A stretch of DNA of 7,617 bases from the NCBI GenBank assembly GCA_030149595.1, contig JASFBI010000075.1, forward strand, positions 1-7,617, read 5' to 3'. Of this stretch, positions 1 to 6,537 are shown piece by piece (the first letter of the stretch is position 1; each line of letters opens with the position of its first letter). A model generated the notes under the pieces. That model had not been told where the DNA came from, ran no database searches, and was given only the letters and a program-made list of their open reading frames with translations. Origin of the DNA: Desulfobacterales bacterium (GTDB lineage Bacteria > Desulfobacterota > Desulfobacteria > Desulfobacterales > DAOWNP01). The translations under genes were made by a program, and so were the position numbers.

Positions 1-428
1 AACAACCCTTGCTATACGTGCCATTATTCAAATCAATCAAATAACGAACAAAATGTCAATAATTAAGTAAGGTGTCCCCCGATTTTTATATTTTCAAATA
101 ATTAATTTAAATTTGAGAATAGAATGTCAGTTAGCTTTACAAATTTTAAATGTTATATTATATAGTAGAATTTTATCAGGTTAATGGTTGGAAAGCTTAT
201 ATTTTATATGCTATGATGTTCTTTTTAAAATTCAATAAAATTAAGAACAAGTGGCAGGTGTTCACAGGATACAGCATCCAGATTGTTGAAATAAAGGGGA
301 TGCCGGCCATGTAAAAAAGATTTGCATTGTTAAAACCATCTAAGTGTTTTTTTGGTAAATTACAGGCAAATAATATATAATGATTATATGTAATACGTTG
401 TAATTATTAAATTATAAGAGGCTGTTTT
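1..428. other. AT-rich region without a convincing gene
   Basis: No long reading frame is present on either strand. Forward frame 2 is open from the window edge to a TAA at 68-70 and frame 1 to a TAA at 64-66, so the first bases could be the 3' end of a gene starting outside the window. A 54-codon frame (150-314, ATG to TAA) encodes a hydrophobic, aromatic-rich peptide ending in a more protein-like stretch (KWQVFTGYSIQIVEIKG), but it has no ribosome-binding site. It is followed by a weak 5-bp hairpin (332-336 with 346-350) running into a T-run. These look like remnants or chance frames. The best-supported element is the promoter-like pair near 352-381. Confidence 0.5.
352..381 (+). promoter_or_regulatory. 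Candidate sigma-70-type promoter for the SHOCT membrane protein gene
   Basis: TTGGTA at 352-357 resembles a -35 box and a perfect TATAAT at 376-381 is a -10 box, separated by 18 bases. It lies 47 bases upstream of the ATG at 429 and would leave a short leader containing the ribosome-binding site. The surrounding DNA is very AT-rich, so a chance match is possible. Confidence 0.35.
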
Positions 429-1013
429 ATGACAAACAAAAATACTTATATAAAAAGTCAAATGAATATATTATCTAGTCTTGGCCTTTTTTATATGATT
501 ATTATTGCACTTTTTGCTGTTCCCCTTATGGGTGCCTTTGTAATTGTTATTATACAAGGAGTGATTGATTTTAAATATGCTATTATCTTTGGGAGCACCC
601 TGTTATTGATAACAGCTATCTTTTATCTAATTAAATTTTTCCGGGCAGCATCTGGTAAAATCAGGGGAGATGGTTCAAATGTAATGCAGGGGGTAAAAAG
701 TCAGTTAGTTAATGGCACACCCGTTCAGGTTTCTATTTTTAATGGGCTGATCAGTTTTACATATGGGAAATCAATATCTCCCGGCAGTGACATGAACCTT
801 CTGCCTTCAGGAAGTATGAATACACATAATAGTCCCCGATTAATTTCCTGTGCAAATGAGAATCAGAACCATAATATGGATGTAATTACCAGGTTAAAAG
901 AACTTTCCAAATTAAAAAAACAGGGTGTGATTAATGAAGATGAATTCCAGGTAATCAAAAAAAATCTTATAGAAGACTCCTCCAATGCAAATCTGAGTTG
1001 GTTATCTGAATAA
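429..1013 (+). CDS. Two-helix membrane protein with C-terminal SHOCT domain
   Basis: This 194-residue protein of unknown function is probably in the inner membrane. Two hydrophobic segments, about residues 15-43 and 50-71, are long enough to span the membrane and are separated by a short polar turn (DFKY). A basic stretch (KFFRAASGKIR) follows the second helix and suggests that the rest is cytoplasmic. The middle (about 80-150) is polar and without recognisable motifs. Residues 151-182 match the SHOCT (short C-terminal) domain pattern: a helix rich in Leu and Lys, then KKQGVINEDEF, then a second helix. SHOCT domains usually sit at protein ends and are thought to mediate oligomerisation or protein contacts. 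The start is supported by AAGAGG at 416-421, 7 bases before the ATG. The gene stands alone, with 169 bases before the next one. The SHOCT call is good; the cellular role is unknown. Confidence 0.8.
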   Translation: MTNKNTYIKSQMNILSSLGLFYMIIIALFAVPLMGAFVIVIIQGVIDFKYAIIFGSTLLLITAIFYLIKFFRAASGKIRGDGSNVMQGVKSQLVNGTPVQVSIFNGLISFTYGKSISPGSDMNLLPSGSMNTHNSPRLISCANENQNHNMDVITRLKELSKLKKQGVINEDEFQVIKKNLIEDSSNANLSWLSE

Positions 1014-1025
1014 ATAAAGGTAAAA

Positions 1026-1040
1026 TATTCCTGTGGAATA
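1026..1040 (+). other. Small hairpin after the SHOCT gene
   Basis: TATTCC (1026-1031) and GGAATA (1035-1040) form a perfect 6-bp stem with a 3-base loop, starting 12 bases after the stop codon. No T-run follows directly, so it is at best a weak terminator or a 3'-end stabiliser. The rest of the 1014-1182 gap is AT-rich and shows no convincing promoter. Confidence 0.25.
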
Positions 1041-1182
1041 ATTTACATGGTACATCTGAATAAAAAATATAGATTTTTTTATTCCAAAATAAAATTTTAA
1101 ATAAAAAATGAGGCTGAAATTTCTTTTACATCGCAGGTGCATGAGTTTTTGAAATTGTCTGGTCCTCATTCCTAAGTTAATT

Positions 1183-1953
1183 ATGGGATATGTTTTTAAT
1201 TTTCACGATGCTTTAACATATGAACAGTGGTATTGTAACCACCATAACAGTCTGGTTTCTGAACTGGAAACAAGACTGCTGCTTCAACTGTTAGAGCCAT
1301 CTTTCGGTGAGACTGCTATTGATATTGGGTGTGGAACAGGTTCTGCTTTATTATCTTTACAAAAAAAAGGTCTGGATGTTACAGGAATTGATCCATCTCC
1401 ATATATGCTTGATATTGCCTGTAACAATTTAAAAAACAGAGCTGATCTTTATAGAGGTGTTGCAGAAGAGCTGCCCTTTGAAGACAACTCTTTTAATTAT
1501 GCCTGCTTTTTCACATCCCTGGAATTTGTAGATAATCCTAAAAAAGCCATTGAAGAAGCATGCAGAGTAGCTAAAGATAAAGTTTTCATAGGTGTTTTAA
1601 ATAAATATGCTATAAAAGGATTTCAACGCAGGGTAAAAGGTATTTTTTCAAAAACTATATTTAACAGGGCAAAGTTTTTTAGTATATGGGAATTAAAATA
1701 TCTTATAAAAGAAATTTTAGGGGATGTTCCTGTTAAATGGCGCAGTGTTTATCAGTTTCCAGATGTTCCAATCTCCATTTTAAGCAGAATTGAAAGTTAT
1801 AATTTCATACAGAGAGTTCCCTTTGGAACATTCATCGGTATTTCAGCAACTCTGATTCCCAGGTTTAAAACAAAGCCCCTTACTTTAAAGTATAAAACTC
1901 AAACAAAGATAACTACAGCTATAAAAGGTTATGCAGGTCATATAAAAGAGTAG
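1183..1953 (+). CDS. Class I SAM-dependent methyltransferase (Methyltransf_11-like)
   Basis: This 256-residue soluble protein is predicted to transfer a methyl group from S-adenosylmethionine; its acceptor cannot be read from the sequence. The N-terminal two thirds is a Rossmann-type methyltransferase domain. Motif I is AIDIGCGTGSA (residues 45-55), the SAM-binding glycine loop. The acidic residue that usually binds the ribose hydroxyls is D70 in VTGIDPSPYML. The LPFEDNSFN stretch (97-105) is the post-II motif typical of UbiE/MenG-like Methyltransf_11 proteins. The C-terminal part (about 140-256) is basic and aromatic and probably forms the acceptor lid. The ATG at 1183 has no clear Shine-Dalgarno sequence; an in-frame ATG at 1141 is closed by a stop at 1150, so no upstream extension is possible from it. 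The MetE-like gene starts 43 bases downstream, which suggests co-transcription. The family call is firm, the substrate unknown. Confidence 0.88.
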   Translation: MGYVFNFHDALTYEQWYCNHHNSLVSELETRLLLQLLEPSFGETAIDIGCGTGSALLSLQKKGLDVTGIDPSPYMLDIACNNLKNRADLYRGVAEELPFEDNSFNYACFFTSLEFVDNPKKAIEEACRVAKDKVFIGVLNKYAIKGFQRRVKGIFSKTIFNRAKFFSIWELKYLIKEILGDVPVKWRSVYQFPDVPISILSRIESYNFIQRVPFGTFIGISATLIPRFKTKPLTLKYKTQTKITTAIKGYAGHIKE

Positions 1954-1996
1954 TTTATTTAATACATGCATTTAAATGTAAAAGGATTTTTTAAAT

Positions 1997-3067
1997 ATGG
2001 ATATAAATTTTCAACCAGAATCGCTTCCCTCTCTCATAGGAAGTCTTCCCATGGACAATCACGATAAGGCAACAGAACTGGTTTTTAAACACACCCCAGA
2101 AATCCCTTTATGGGTTCAGCTTCCGGTATACAAAGAAGAAGGAATGATAAACCAGTTTCTGCCTGGAATTCCAGGAATAACCAAAACTGCTGACCATACA
2201 TATATTGATACTAAAAAAAGTACATTTGACCAGGAAGTAGTATCTTTTTATGAAGAGTACCTTGCTATCTCTGAAATGGGAGAAGATATTGAAAACTCCA
2301 GATTTGCCCTTACAAAAGAGACTGCAAAGGGCTTTTTTTCATTTCTTTCCCACTTAAAAAGTTTAAAAAAACAGCCTGTTGCTTTAAAGGGACAAGTTAC
2401 AGGTCCTTTTACATTGGCAACATCCCTTGTGGATGAGAATAAAAAAGCTGTTTTTTATGATGACCAGTTAAGGGATATAGTTATAAAACAGGTTGCATTT
2501 AAAGCAAAATGGCAGGCAAATCAGCTTAAAAAATTTAAAATTCCTGTTATTATTTTTTTTGATGAACCAGCTCTTACAGGCTTTGGTTCTTCAGCGTTTA
2601 TAAGTATAACCAAAGAAGATGTTTCCGCATGTTTTTGTGAAGTGATAGCGGCTGTTCACTCACAAAAAGCATTAACAGGGATTCATGTGTGTGCCAATGC
2701 CGAATGGCCGGTTATTCTTGATTCACCTGTGGATATAGTAAGTTTTGACGCTTACTCTTTTTTTGACAGATTTATTCTATATCCCGATGAAATAAAAAAA
2801 TTTTTAGAAGCAGGAAAGATATTAGCATGGGGTATTGTTCCTACTTTAAGCGTGGATGATTTAAGAAAAGAGACAGCTGAGTCCATATATGAAAAATGGA
2901 AAGAAAAAGCCCAAATGATAGAAAAGTTGGGAATCAGTTTGACAACAATAAAAAAACAGTCTTTAATTACGCCAAGTTGTGGAACAGGGTCTTTAAAGTT
3001 TGCAGATGCTGTACGGGTTCTTGAACTGACAAGCAGGGTATCTGAAATGATTAGAAAAGTGCTGTAG
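1997..3067 (+). CDS. MetE C-terminal-domain-like methyltransferase (core methionine synthase family)
   Basis: This 356-residue protein corresponds to only the catalytic C-terminal half of cobalamin-independent methionine synthase MetE (usually about 750 residues), within the UROD/MetE superfamily. Visible landmarks are KGQVTGPFTL (131-140), the DEPAL motif (189-193), the zinc-ligand pair H230-x-C232 in IHVCANAEWP, and a second zinc cysteine C328 in TPSCGTGSL. The MetE glutamate zinc ligand (E in ITIETS of the E. coli enzyme) appears to align with D251 in VSFDAYS, a conservative change. Stand-alone 'core-MetE' proteins, as described in Dehalococcoides, take methyl groups from a corrinoid protein instead of methyl-folate; a similar role in making methionine is plausible here but inferred. 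Other thiol methyl transfers are possible. AAAGGA (1981-1985 region) precedes the ATG by about 11 bases. The gene probably shares an operon with the upstream methyltransferase and the downstream MoxR ATPase. Confidence 0.82.
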   Translation: MDINFQPESLPSLIGSLPMDNHDKATELVFKHTPEIPLWVQLPVYKEEGMINQFLPGIPGITKTADHTYIDTKKSTFDQEVVSFYEEYLAISEMGEDIENSRFALTKETAKGFFSFLSHLKSLKKQPVALKGQVTGPFTLATSLVDENKKAVFYDDQLRDIVIKQVAFKAKWQANQLKKFKIPVIIFFDEPALTGFGSSAFISITKEDVSACFCEVIAAVHSQKALTGIHVCANAEWPVILDSPVDIVSFDAYSFFDRFILYPDEIKKFLEAGKILAWGIVPTLSVDDLRKETAESIYEKWKEKAQMIEKLGISLTTIKKQSLITPSCGTGSLKFADAVRVLELTSRVSEMIRKVL

Positions 3068-3074
3068 CTTTTTA

Positions 3075-3097
3075 TGTGGATTGAAAACCAGTCCACA
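3075..3097 (+). other. Intercistronic hairpin between MetE-like and MoxR genes
   Basis: TGTGGA (3075-3080) pairs perfectly with TCCACA (3092-3097). The stem continues inward through a G-T pair and two Watson-Crick pairs (3081-3083 with 3089-3091) to a 5-base loop, giving about 9 bp. No T-run follows, so it does not look like a terminator; it could be an mRNA processing or stability element. It contains the possible TTG start at 3081, which argues against use of that start. Confidence 0.4.
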
Positions 3098-3128
3098 GCC
3101 TGTTGAAATATATCTTAAATCAGTAAAA

Positions 3129-3134
3129 AAGAGG
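3129..3134 (+). promoter_or_regulatory. Ribosome-binding site that fixes the MoxR start at 3141
   Basis: AAGAGG ends 6 bases before the ATG at 3141. The reading frame is open further upstream to a TTG at 3081, which would add 20 residues but has no comparable site and lies in a hairpin. The ATG at 3141 is therefore preferred. Confidence 0.7.
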
Positions 3135-3140
3135 TTGTTT

Positions 3141-3995
3141 ATGCCTAAAAATATTTCCGAGAAAAAATTTTCAAAAGCTGACAAATATGTTCTGGATGAA
3201 GAAGTTGCTAAAATTGTAAATATCTCCATAGCCCTTGAGATGCCTCTTTTACTTAAAGGAGAACCAGGTACAGGCAAAACCATGCTTGCCCATGCCATAG
3301 CAGAAAATCTTGATATGCCGCTTATTGTTTTAAATGTAAAATCTTCCATGAAGCTTGTGGAAGCTCTTTATCAGTATGATACCCTAACCCGTTTAAATGA
3401 CAGTCGTTTTGGGGACAGTAAAAGGGATGTCAGTAACATAGAAGAGTATATCAAAATGGGGAAAATAGGACAGGCTTTTACAGCTGAAAAGCGCACTGTT
3501 CTTTTAATTGATGAGATAGATAAAGCTGATACAGATTTTCAGGATGATATGTTAGATGTGCTTGATCAGATGGAATTTGATATTATTGAAACAGATAAAA
3601 CAGTAGGTGCTGATAACAGACCTGTTATAATTATTACATCCAATTCTAAAAAAGACCTGTCCGATCCTTTTCTTGGAAGATGTAACTTCCATCATATTGC
3701 TTTTCCTGATCCTAAAATGATGCGCAAAATCATAAACGTACATTTTTCAGATATCAGTTCCGATCTTGCTGAAAATGCCATTTCAGCATTTTACAATGTA
3801 AGAGAGGTTGACTCCCTTGAAAAAAAACCTGCAACAAGGGAACTTATAAACTGGATCAGAGCTCTTCAAACTGACCCTGATTTTAAAACAAAAAAACTGG
3901 CCAAAGGAAATATTCCTTACCTTGGAGTACTGCTTAAAAAAAGTCAGGACTATGCCATGGTACAGAATAACCTAAATCGCAGACGTTTATTTTAA
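3141..3995 (+). CDS. MoxR-family AAA+ ATPase
   Basis: This is a 284-residue cytoplasmic AAA+ ATPase of the MoxR type (CoxD-like). Residue positions are counted from the ATG at 3141. Walker A is G40EPGTGKT47 in LLLKGEPGTGKTMLA; Walker B is LLIDEIDKAD (121-130) with D124 and E125. Sensor 1 is the TSN at 166-168, the likely arginine finger is R180 in FLGRC, and sensor 2 is R233 in KPATRELINW. All ATP-handling residues are present, so it should be active. MoxR proteins form hexameric rings and work with a VWA-domain partner to remodel or insert metal into client enzymes. That partner is the next gene, the classic MoxR/CoxE pair. The gap of 127 bases between them is unusually long for such a pair and carries a terminator-like hairpin. 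The client is unknown; the MetE-like zinc protein just upstream is one candidate by position only. Confidence 0.92.
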   Translation: MPKNISEKKFSKADKYVLDEEVAKIVNISIALEMPLLLKGEPGTGKTMLAHAIAENLDMPLIVLNVKSSMKLVEALYQYDTLTRLNDSRFGDSKRDVSNIEEYIKMGKIGQAFTAEKRTVLLIDEIDKADTDFQDDMLDVLDQMEFDIIETDKTVGADNRPVIIITSNSKKDLSDPFLGRCNFHHIAFPDPKMMRKIINVHFSDISSDLAENAISAFYNVREVDSLEKKPATRELINWIRALQTDPDFKTKKLAKGNIPYLGVLLKKSQDYAMVQNNLNRRRLF

Positions 3996-4020
3996 TTTTT
4001 TACTGTTCTTACTTGTTTAT

Positions 4021-4066
4021 ATGAAACTCTGTCTAACAGATCGTAATCATGAGAGTTTCATTTTTT
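4021..4066 (+). terminator. Hairpin with T-run between the MoxR and VWA genes (terminator or attenuator)
   Basis: ATGAAACTCT (4021-4030) is perfectly complementary to AGAGTTTCAT (4052-4061), and the 3' arm runs into TTTTTT (4061-4066). The 21-base loop is long for a simple terminator. Bases 4028-4032 (TCTGT) can instead pair with 4036-4040 (ACAGA), a small alternative stem that would break the base of the long one. It lies 25 bases after the MoxR stop and 56 bases before the VWA start. Confidence 0.55.
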
Positions 4067-4122
4067 GTTGTGGCAGATAAATTTGCCGTGTATGTTATAT
4101 AAAAGAGGAAAAATTTTAAAGC

Positions 4123-5313
4123 ATGTTTATTAATTTTTTCTATAAATTAAAAGAAGTTGGAGTACCGGTTAGCCCTACTTCTTTTTTAATACTTCATAAA
4201 GCTCTTGCAAAAGGTTTAATAAATTCACTGGATGATTTTTATACTTCATCCCGTTCAATTTTAATAAAAAGTGAGCGCTATTTTGATCTTTTTGATCAAG
4301 TCTTTGCATATCATTTTGAAGGAGTTGAGATACCTGAATATAATCAGGCTGAAATAGATGAAACAGCAAGAGCTCTTCTTGAGCAGTGGCTAAAAGATCC
4401 GGCAGATATTGCAAGAGCCTTAGGCGTTGATGAATCGGTTTTAAATAAGCTTACCCCTGATGAACTTATAGAATATTTTAAAAAGAGACTTGAAGAGCAA
4501 ACAGAAAGACATGACGGCGGAAATAAATGGATAGGTACAAAAGGCACCTCGCCAGTGGGACACTCAGGAACACATCCGGGAGGTATGCGTGTTGGCGGTG
4601 TTTCACGAAACAGATCTGCTGTTAAAGTTGCCATGGAAAGAAGGTATAAAGACTATTCCCAGGAAGGCCCCCTTACTCAGGCTATGATGGGCGAAGCATT
4701 AAAAAAGCTAAAAAATCTTGTACCAGCCGGTGCCAAAGATATTATAGATATGGATGAGACTATTTATCAGACCATGAAAAATGCCGGTGAAATTGAAATT
4801 ATTTTTAAAAGAGGTTTAAAAGACCGGCTTAAGGTTATTCTTGCCATAGATAATGGCGGCTGGTCTATGGATCCTTATATTAATGTTGTTCAGTCTCTTT
4901 TTAATCACTCACGTTCAAGGTTTAAAGAGCTTAAAACTTATTTTTTCCATAATACAATTTATGACACTCTGTGGACAGATCCTGGCAGACGTAAACTCCC
5001 TGTGTCCATTGACAAGTTTGCATCAAAAGATCCTGAAACCCGTCTGATTATTGTGGGAGATGCCAGTATGGCTCCATATGAACTTATGAGCCGTGATGGA
5101 TCTATTTATCTAACCAATAGAAGCGGCATGCCCAGCATTGAAAGATTAAAGTCTCTTTCTGAAATGTTTCCCCATTGTGCATGGCTCAACCCTGTTCCTT
5201 CTCATATGTGGTATTACACACATTCTATAGATATAATCAGCAAAGTTTTTCCAATGTTTGAACTTTCTCTTGATGGTCTTGACAAAGCAGTGAATTATCT
5301 TAAGGCAAAATAA
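4123..5313 (+). CDS. VWA domain protein, CoxE-like partner of MoxR ATPase
   Basis: This 396-residue protein is probably cytoplasmic, with no signal peptide or membrane helix. Its N-terminal part (1-67) shows the typical opening of CoxE-type VWA proteins (LKEVGVPVSPTSFLILHKAL, then DDFYTSSRSILIKSERYFDLFDQVFAYHF). A helical stretch (75-127) leads into a Gly-rich linker (131-162: GGNKWIGTKGTSPVGHSGTH and on). The VWA fold follows from about 235. Its metal-site motif reads IDNGGWSMDP (242-251), not the canonical DxSxS, so metal binding may be altered or use shifted residues; I believe this form occurs in related proteins. A second acidic strand end is IIVGDAS (309-315). Such proteins serve with MoxR ATPases as adaptors in enzyme maturation, as CoxE does for CO dehydrogenase. 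GAGG at 4105-4108 lies 14 bases before the ATG, somewhat far; no closer in-frame start is seen. Confidence 0.88.
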   Translation: MFINFFYKLKEVGVPVSPTSFLILHKALAKGLINSLDDFYTSSRSILIKSERYFDLFDQVFAYHFEGVEIPEYNQAEIDETARALLEQWLKDPADIARALGVDESVLNKLTPDELIEYFKKRLEEQTERHDGGNKWIGTKGTSPVGHSGTHPGGMRVGGVSRNRSAVKVAMERRYKDYSQEGPLTQAMMGEALKKLKNLVPAGAKDIIDMDETIYQTMKNAGEIEIIFKRGLKDRLKVILAIDNGGWSMDPYINVVQSLFNHSRSRFKELKTYFFHNTIYDTLWTDPGRRKLPVSIDKFASKDPETRLIIVGDASMAPYELMSRDGSIYLTNRSGMPSIERLKSLSEMFPHCAWLNPVPSHMWYYTHSIDIISKVFPMFELSLDGLDKAVNYLKAK

Positions 5314-5346
5314 AACTGTTTTTACAAATCGCCTTCAGTAATTCAC

Positions 5347-5400
5347 AACATTTTTTCACATATATTTCGCCAATGTAGATATATGTGAAATGTTTTAATT
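5347..5400 (+). terminator. 12-bp perfect hairpin closing the MoxR/VWA block
   Basis: TTTCACATATAT (5354-5365) is perfectly complementary to ATATATGTGAAA (5379-5390) around a 13-base loop. With a 3-base bulge, AACA (5347-5350) can also pair with TGTT (5391-5394). The sequence then continues TTTTAATTATTT, an imperfect T-rich tail. It starts 34 bases after the VWA stop, as expected for a transcription terminator, although the stem is AT-rich. Confidence 0.5.
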
Positions 5401-5427
5401 ATTTGTTGAACAAAAACGTTCTGGATG

Positions 5428-5517
5428 TTGACTCCCTTGCACTCCGCAAATTAGTGAGTTTATTCGTTATGTGTAATAAAATAAAGGGATCAGTTTTGAA
5501 TAAAAATATAGCGAAGG
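5428..5517 (+). promoter_or_regulatory. Leader of the AAA/protease pair, possible promoter and ribosome-binding site
   Basis: TTGACT at 5428-5433 is a good -35 box, but no good -10 box lies at the normal spacing (TTAGTG at 17 bases), so activation by a regulator would be one explanation. A small stem, TTGC (5437-5440) with GCAA (5446-5449), overlaps the spacer and could be an operator half or chance. The ribosome-binding site GAAGG (5513-5517) is 7 bases before the ATG at 5525. There is no gene in the 5314-5524 gap. Confidence 0.25.
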
Positions 5518-5524
5518 TAATATA

Positions 5525-6535
5525 ATGACAACTTCAGAATTAATAAAACAACTATTCTTATCATTCAGCAATAAAGACAATGAATCTTTTGAGCTGGCTG
5601 CAAGGGAATACATAGAAAGAGAAAAAAGAAAAAAACACAATATTGTCGCCAAAGACTTAGAAAAGGCTCTTTATAATTCAGGTGATATCTCGATTTCCAA
5701 AAAGAGATTTAAAAACAATATTCCCATTCCGAGAGATACGGAAAAAGGATTTCCATTACTTGAGATTCAGCACTTTGAAGGAAGTTTCAACGACCTAATT
5801 ATCTCAAAAGAAACTAAGGAGCAACTTGAGCAAATTGTTCGTGAATTTAAAGATTCGGATATACTTGCAACATACAACTTACAATATAAAAAGAAAATTT
5901 TACTTTGCGGAAAACCTGGAACAGGCAAAACCTTTTCAGCAAAAATTATGAGTTCTGTGCTTAACATTCCCCTAATCTATATAAGGTTTGATGCAATTAT
6001 ATCATCCTATCTTGGTGAGACCGCTGGTAATTTACGCAAAGTTTTTGATTTTATTGAGCATGCCACATGGATTGTTCTTTTTGATGAGTTTGATATAATT
6101 GGGAAAAATAGAGATGATAACCATGAACATGGAGAAATAAAAAGAGTCGTAAATAATTTTTTGCAAATGCTTGATAACCTCAAAGGGGATAGCATTATTC
6201 TTGCTGCAACCAATCATCAGAATATTTTAGACCCTGCAATTTGGCGTCGTTTTGATGATGTGATTTACTACAACCTTCCCGATGCTAAGATAAGGCAACA
6301 AATTTTTGAAATATATCTTAAACCAATGAAAAGAGAAAGCAACATAGATTTAGAAAAAATTTCACATTTGACTGAAAATTTTTCACCAGCTGATATAAAA
6401 ATGGTTACGGAAGAGGCAATGAAAACAACCATTATTAATTCTAAAAACCTAATTTCAATGATAGACATTGAAACATCAGTTAATAAATTTATTAGGAGAG
6501 AAAAAGTTAGAAATAATGAAATAGGGGCTAAATAA
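5525..6535 (+). CDS. ietA: AAA+ ATPase, IetA-like component of an AAA/subtilase module
   Basis: This 336-residue soluble ATPase has an N-terminal helical, Lys/Arg-rich region (about 1-60, with EREKRKKH at 31-38) that may recognise a partner. It is followed by one classical AAA domain of the FtsH/Cdc48 type. Walker A is G129KPGTGKT136; Walker B is IVLFDEFD (183-190) with D187 and E188. The SSYLGETAGNLRKVF stretch (160-174) matches the pore-loop region and the conserved helix after it. Sensor 1 is N230 in AATN, and the arginine-finger pair is R241-R242 in WRRFD. SPADIKMVTEEA (287-298) is the C-terminal helical-bundle motif, with S in place of the usual G before A-D. No protease or zinc motif is fused. 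It overlaps the S8 protease gene by one base, the IetA/IetS arrangement, in which the ATPase acts as the antitoxin-like or regulatory partner. The family call is strong; the IetA name rests on architecture. Confidence 0.85.
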   Translation: MTTSELIKQLFLSFSNKDNESFELAAREYIEREKRKKHNIVAKDLEKALYNSGDISISKKRFKNNIPIPRDTEKGFPLLEIQHFEGSFNDLIISKETKEQLEQIVREFKDSDILATYNLQYKKKILLCGKPGTGKTFSAKIMSSVLNIPLIYIRFDAIISSYLGETAGNLRKVFDFIEHATWIVLFDEFDIIGKNRDDNHEHGEIKRVVNNFLQMLDNLKGDSIILAATNHQNILDPAIWRRFDDVIYYNLPDAKIRQQIFEIYLKPMKRESNIDLEKISHLTENFSPADIKMVTEEAMKTTIINSKNLISMIDIETSVNKFIRREKVRNNEIGAK

Positions 6536-6537
6536 TG
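6523..6537 (+). promoter_or_regulatory. Translational coupling site between ATPase and protease
   Basis: The stop TAA (6533-6535) and the next start ATG (6535-6537) share one base as TAATG. AGGGG at 6523-6527, inside the end of the ATPase gene, is spaced 7 bases from this ATG and serves as its ribosome-binding site. This suggests coupled, balanced synthesis of the two proteins. Confidence 0.7.

Noticed and set aside
10..24. A CxxCH (CYTCH) heme c-binding motif in forward frame 1 at the window edge
   Set aside because: The frame closes at 66, frame 2 looks equally gene-like, and a single five-residue motif in 21 codons is weak evidence for a cytochrome.
68..90. GGTGTCCCCC segment resembling repeats seen near REP-associated transposase genes
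   Set aside because: Only one copy, with no inverted partner or transposase in the window; the resemblance is from memory.
1969..1978. Perfect palindrome CATTTAAATG between the methyltransferase and MetE-like genes
   Set aside because: A 10-base AT-rich palindrome is expected by chance in such DNA, and no promoter is near enough to make it an operator.
2993..3349. Minus-strand open frame of 118 codons across the MetE-like/MoxR junction
   Set aside because: It is antisense to two well-supported genes, has no family motif and reads as the shadow of conserved coding sequence. The same applies to the minus-strand frames at 2752-3096, 4344-4634 and 6268-6591.
4853..5047. Plus-strand open frame of 64 codons inside the VWA gene
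   Set aside because: It lies in another frame of a clear VWA domain and has no ribosome-binding site or motif of its own.
3807..5439. A 13-base direct match, GTTGACTCCCTTG, at 3807-3819 (inside the MoxR gene) and 5427-5439 (leader of the ATPase gene)
   Set aside because: A match of this length between two places in 7.6 kb is about as likely as not by chance, and the first copy lies within coding sequence.
5401..5475. Integron attC-like site in the gap before the ATPase gene (GTTATGT near 5466)
   Set aside because: No matching RYYYAAC partner or paired inner arms were found, and there is no integrase or cassette array.
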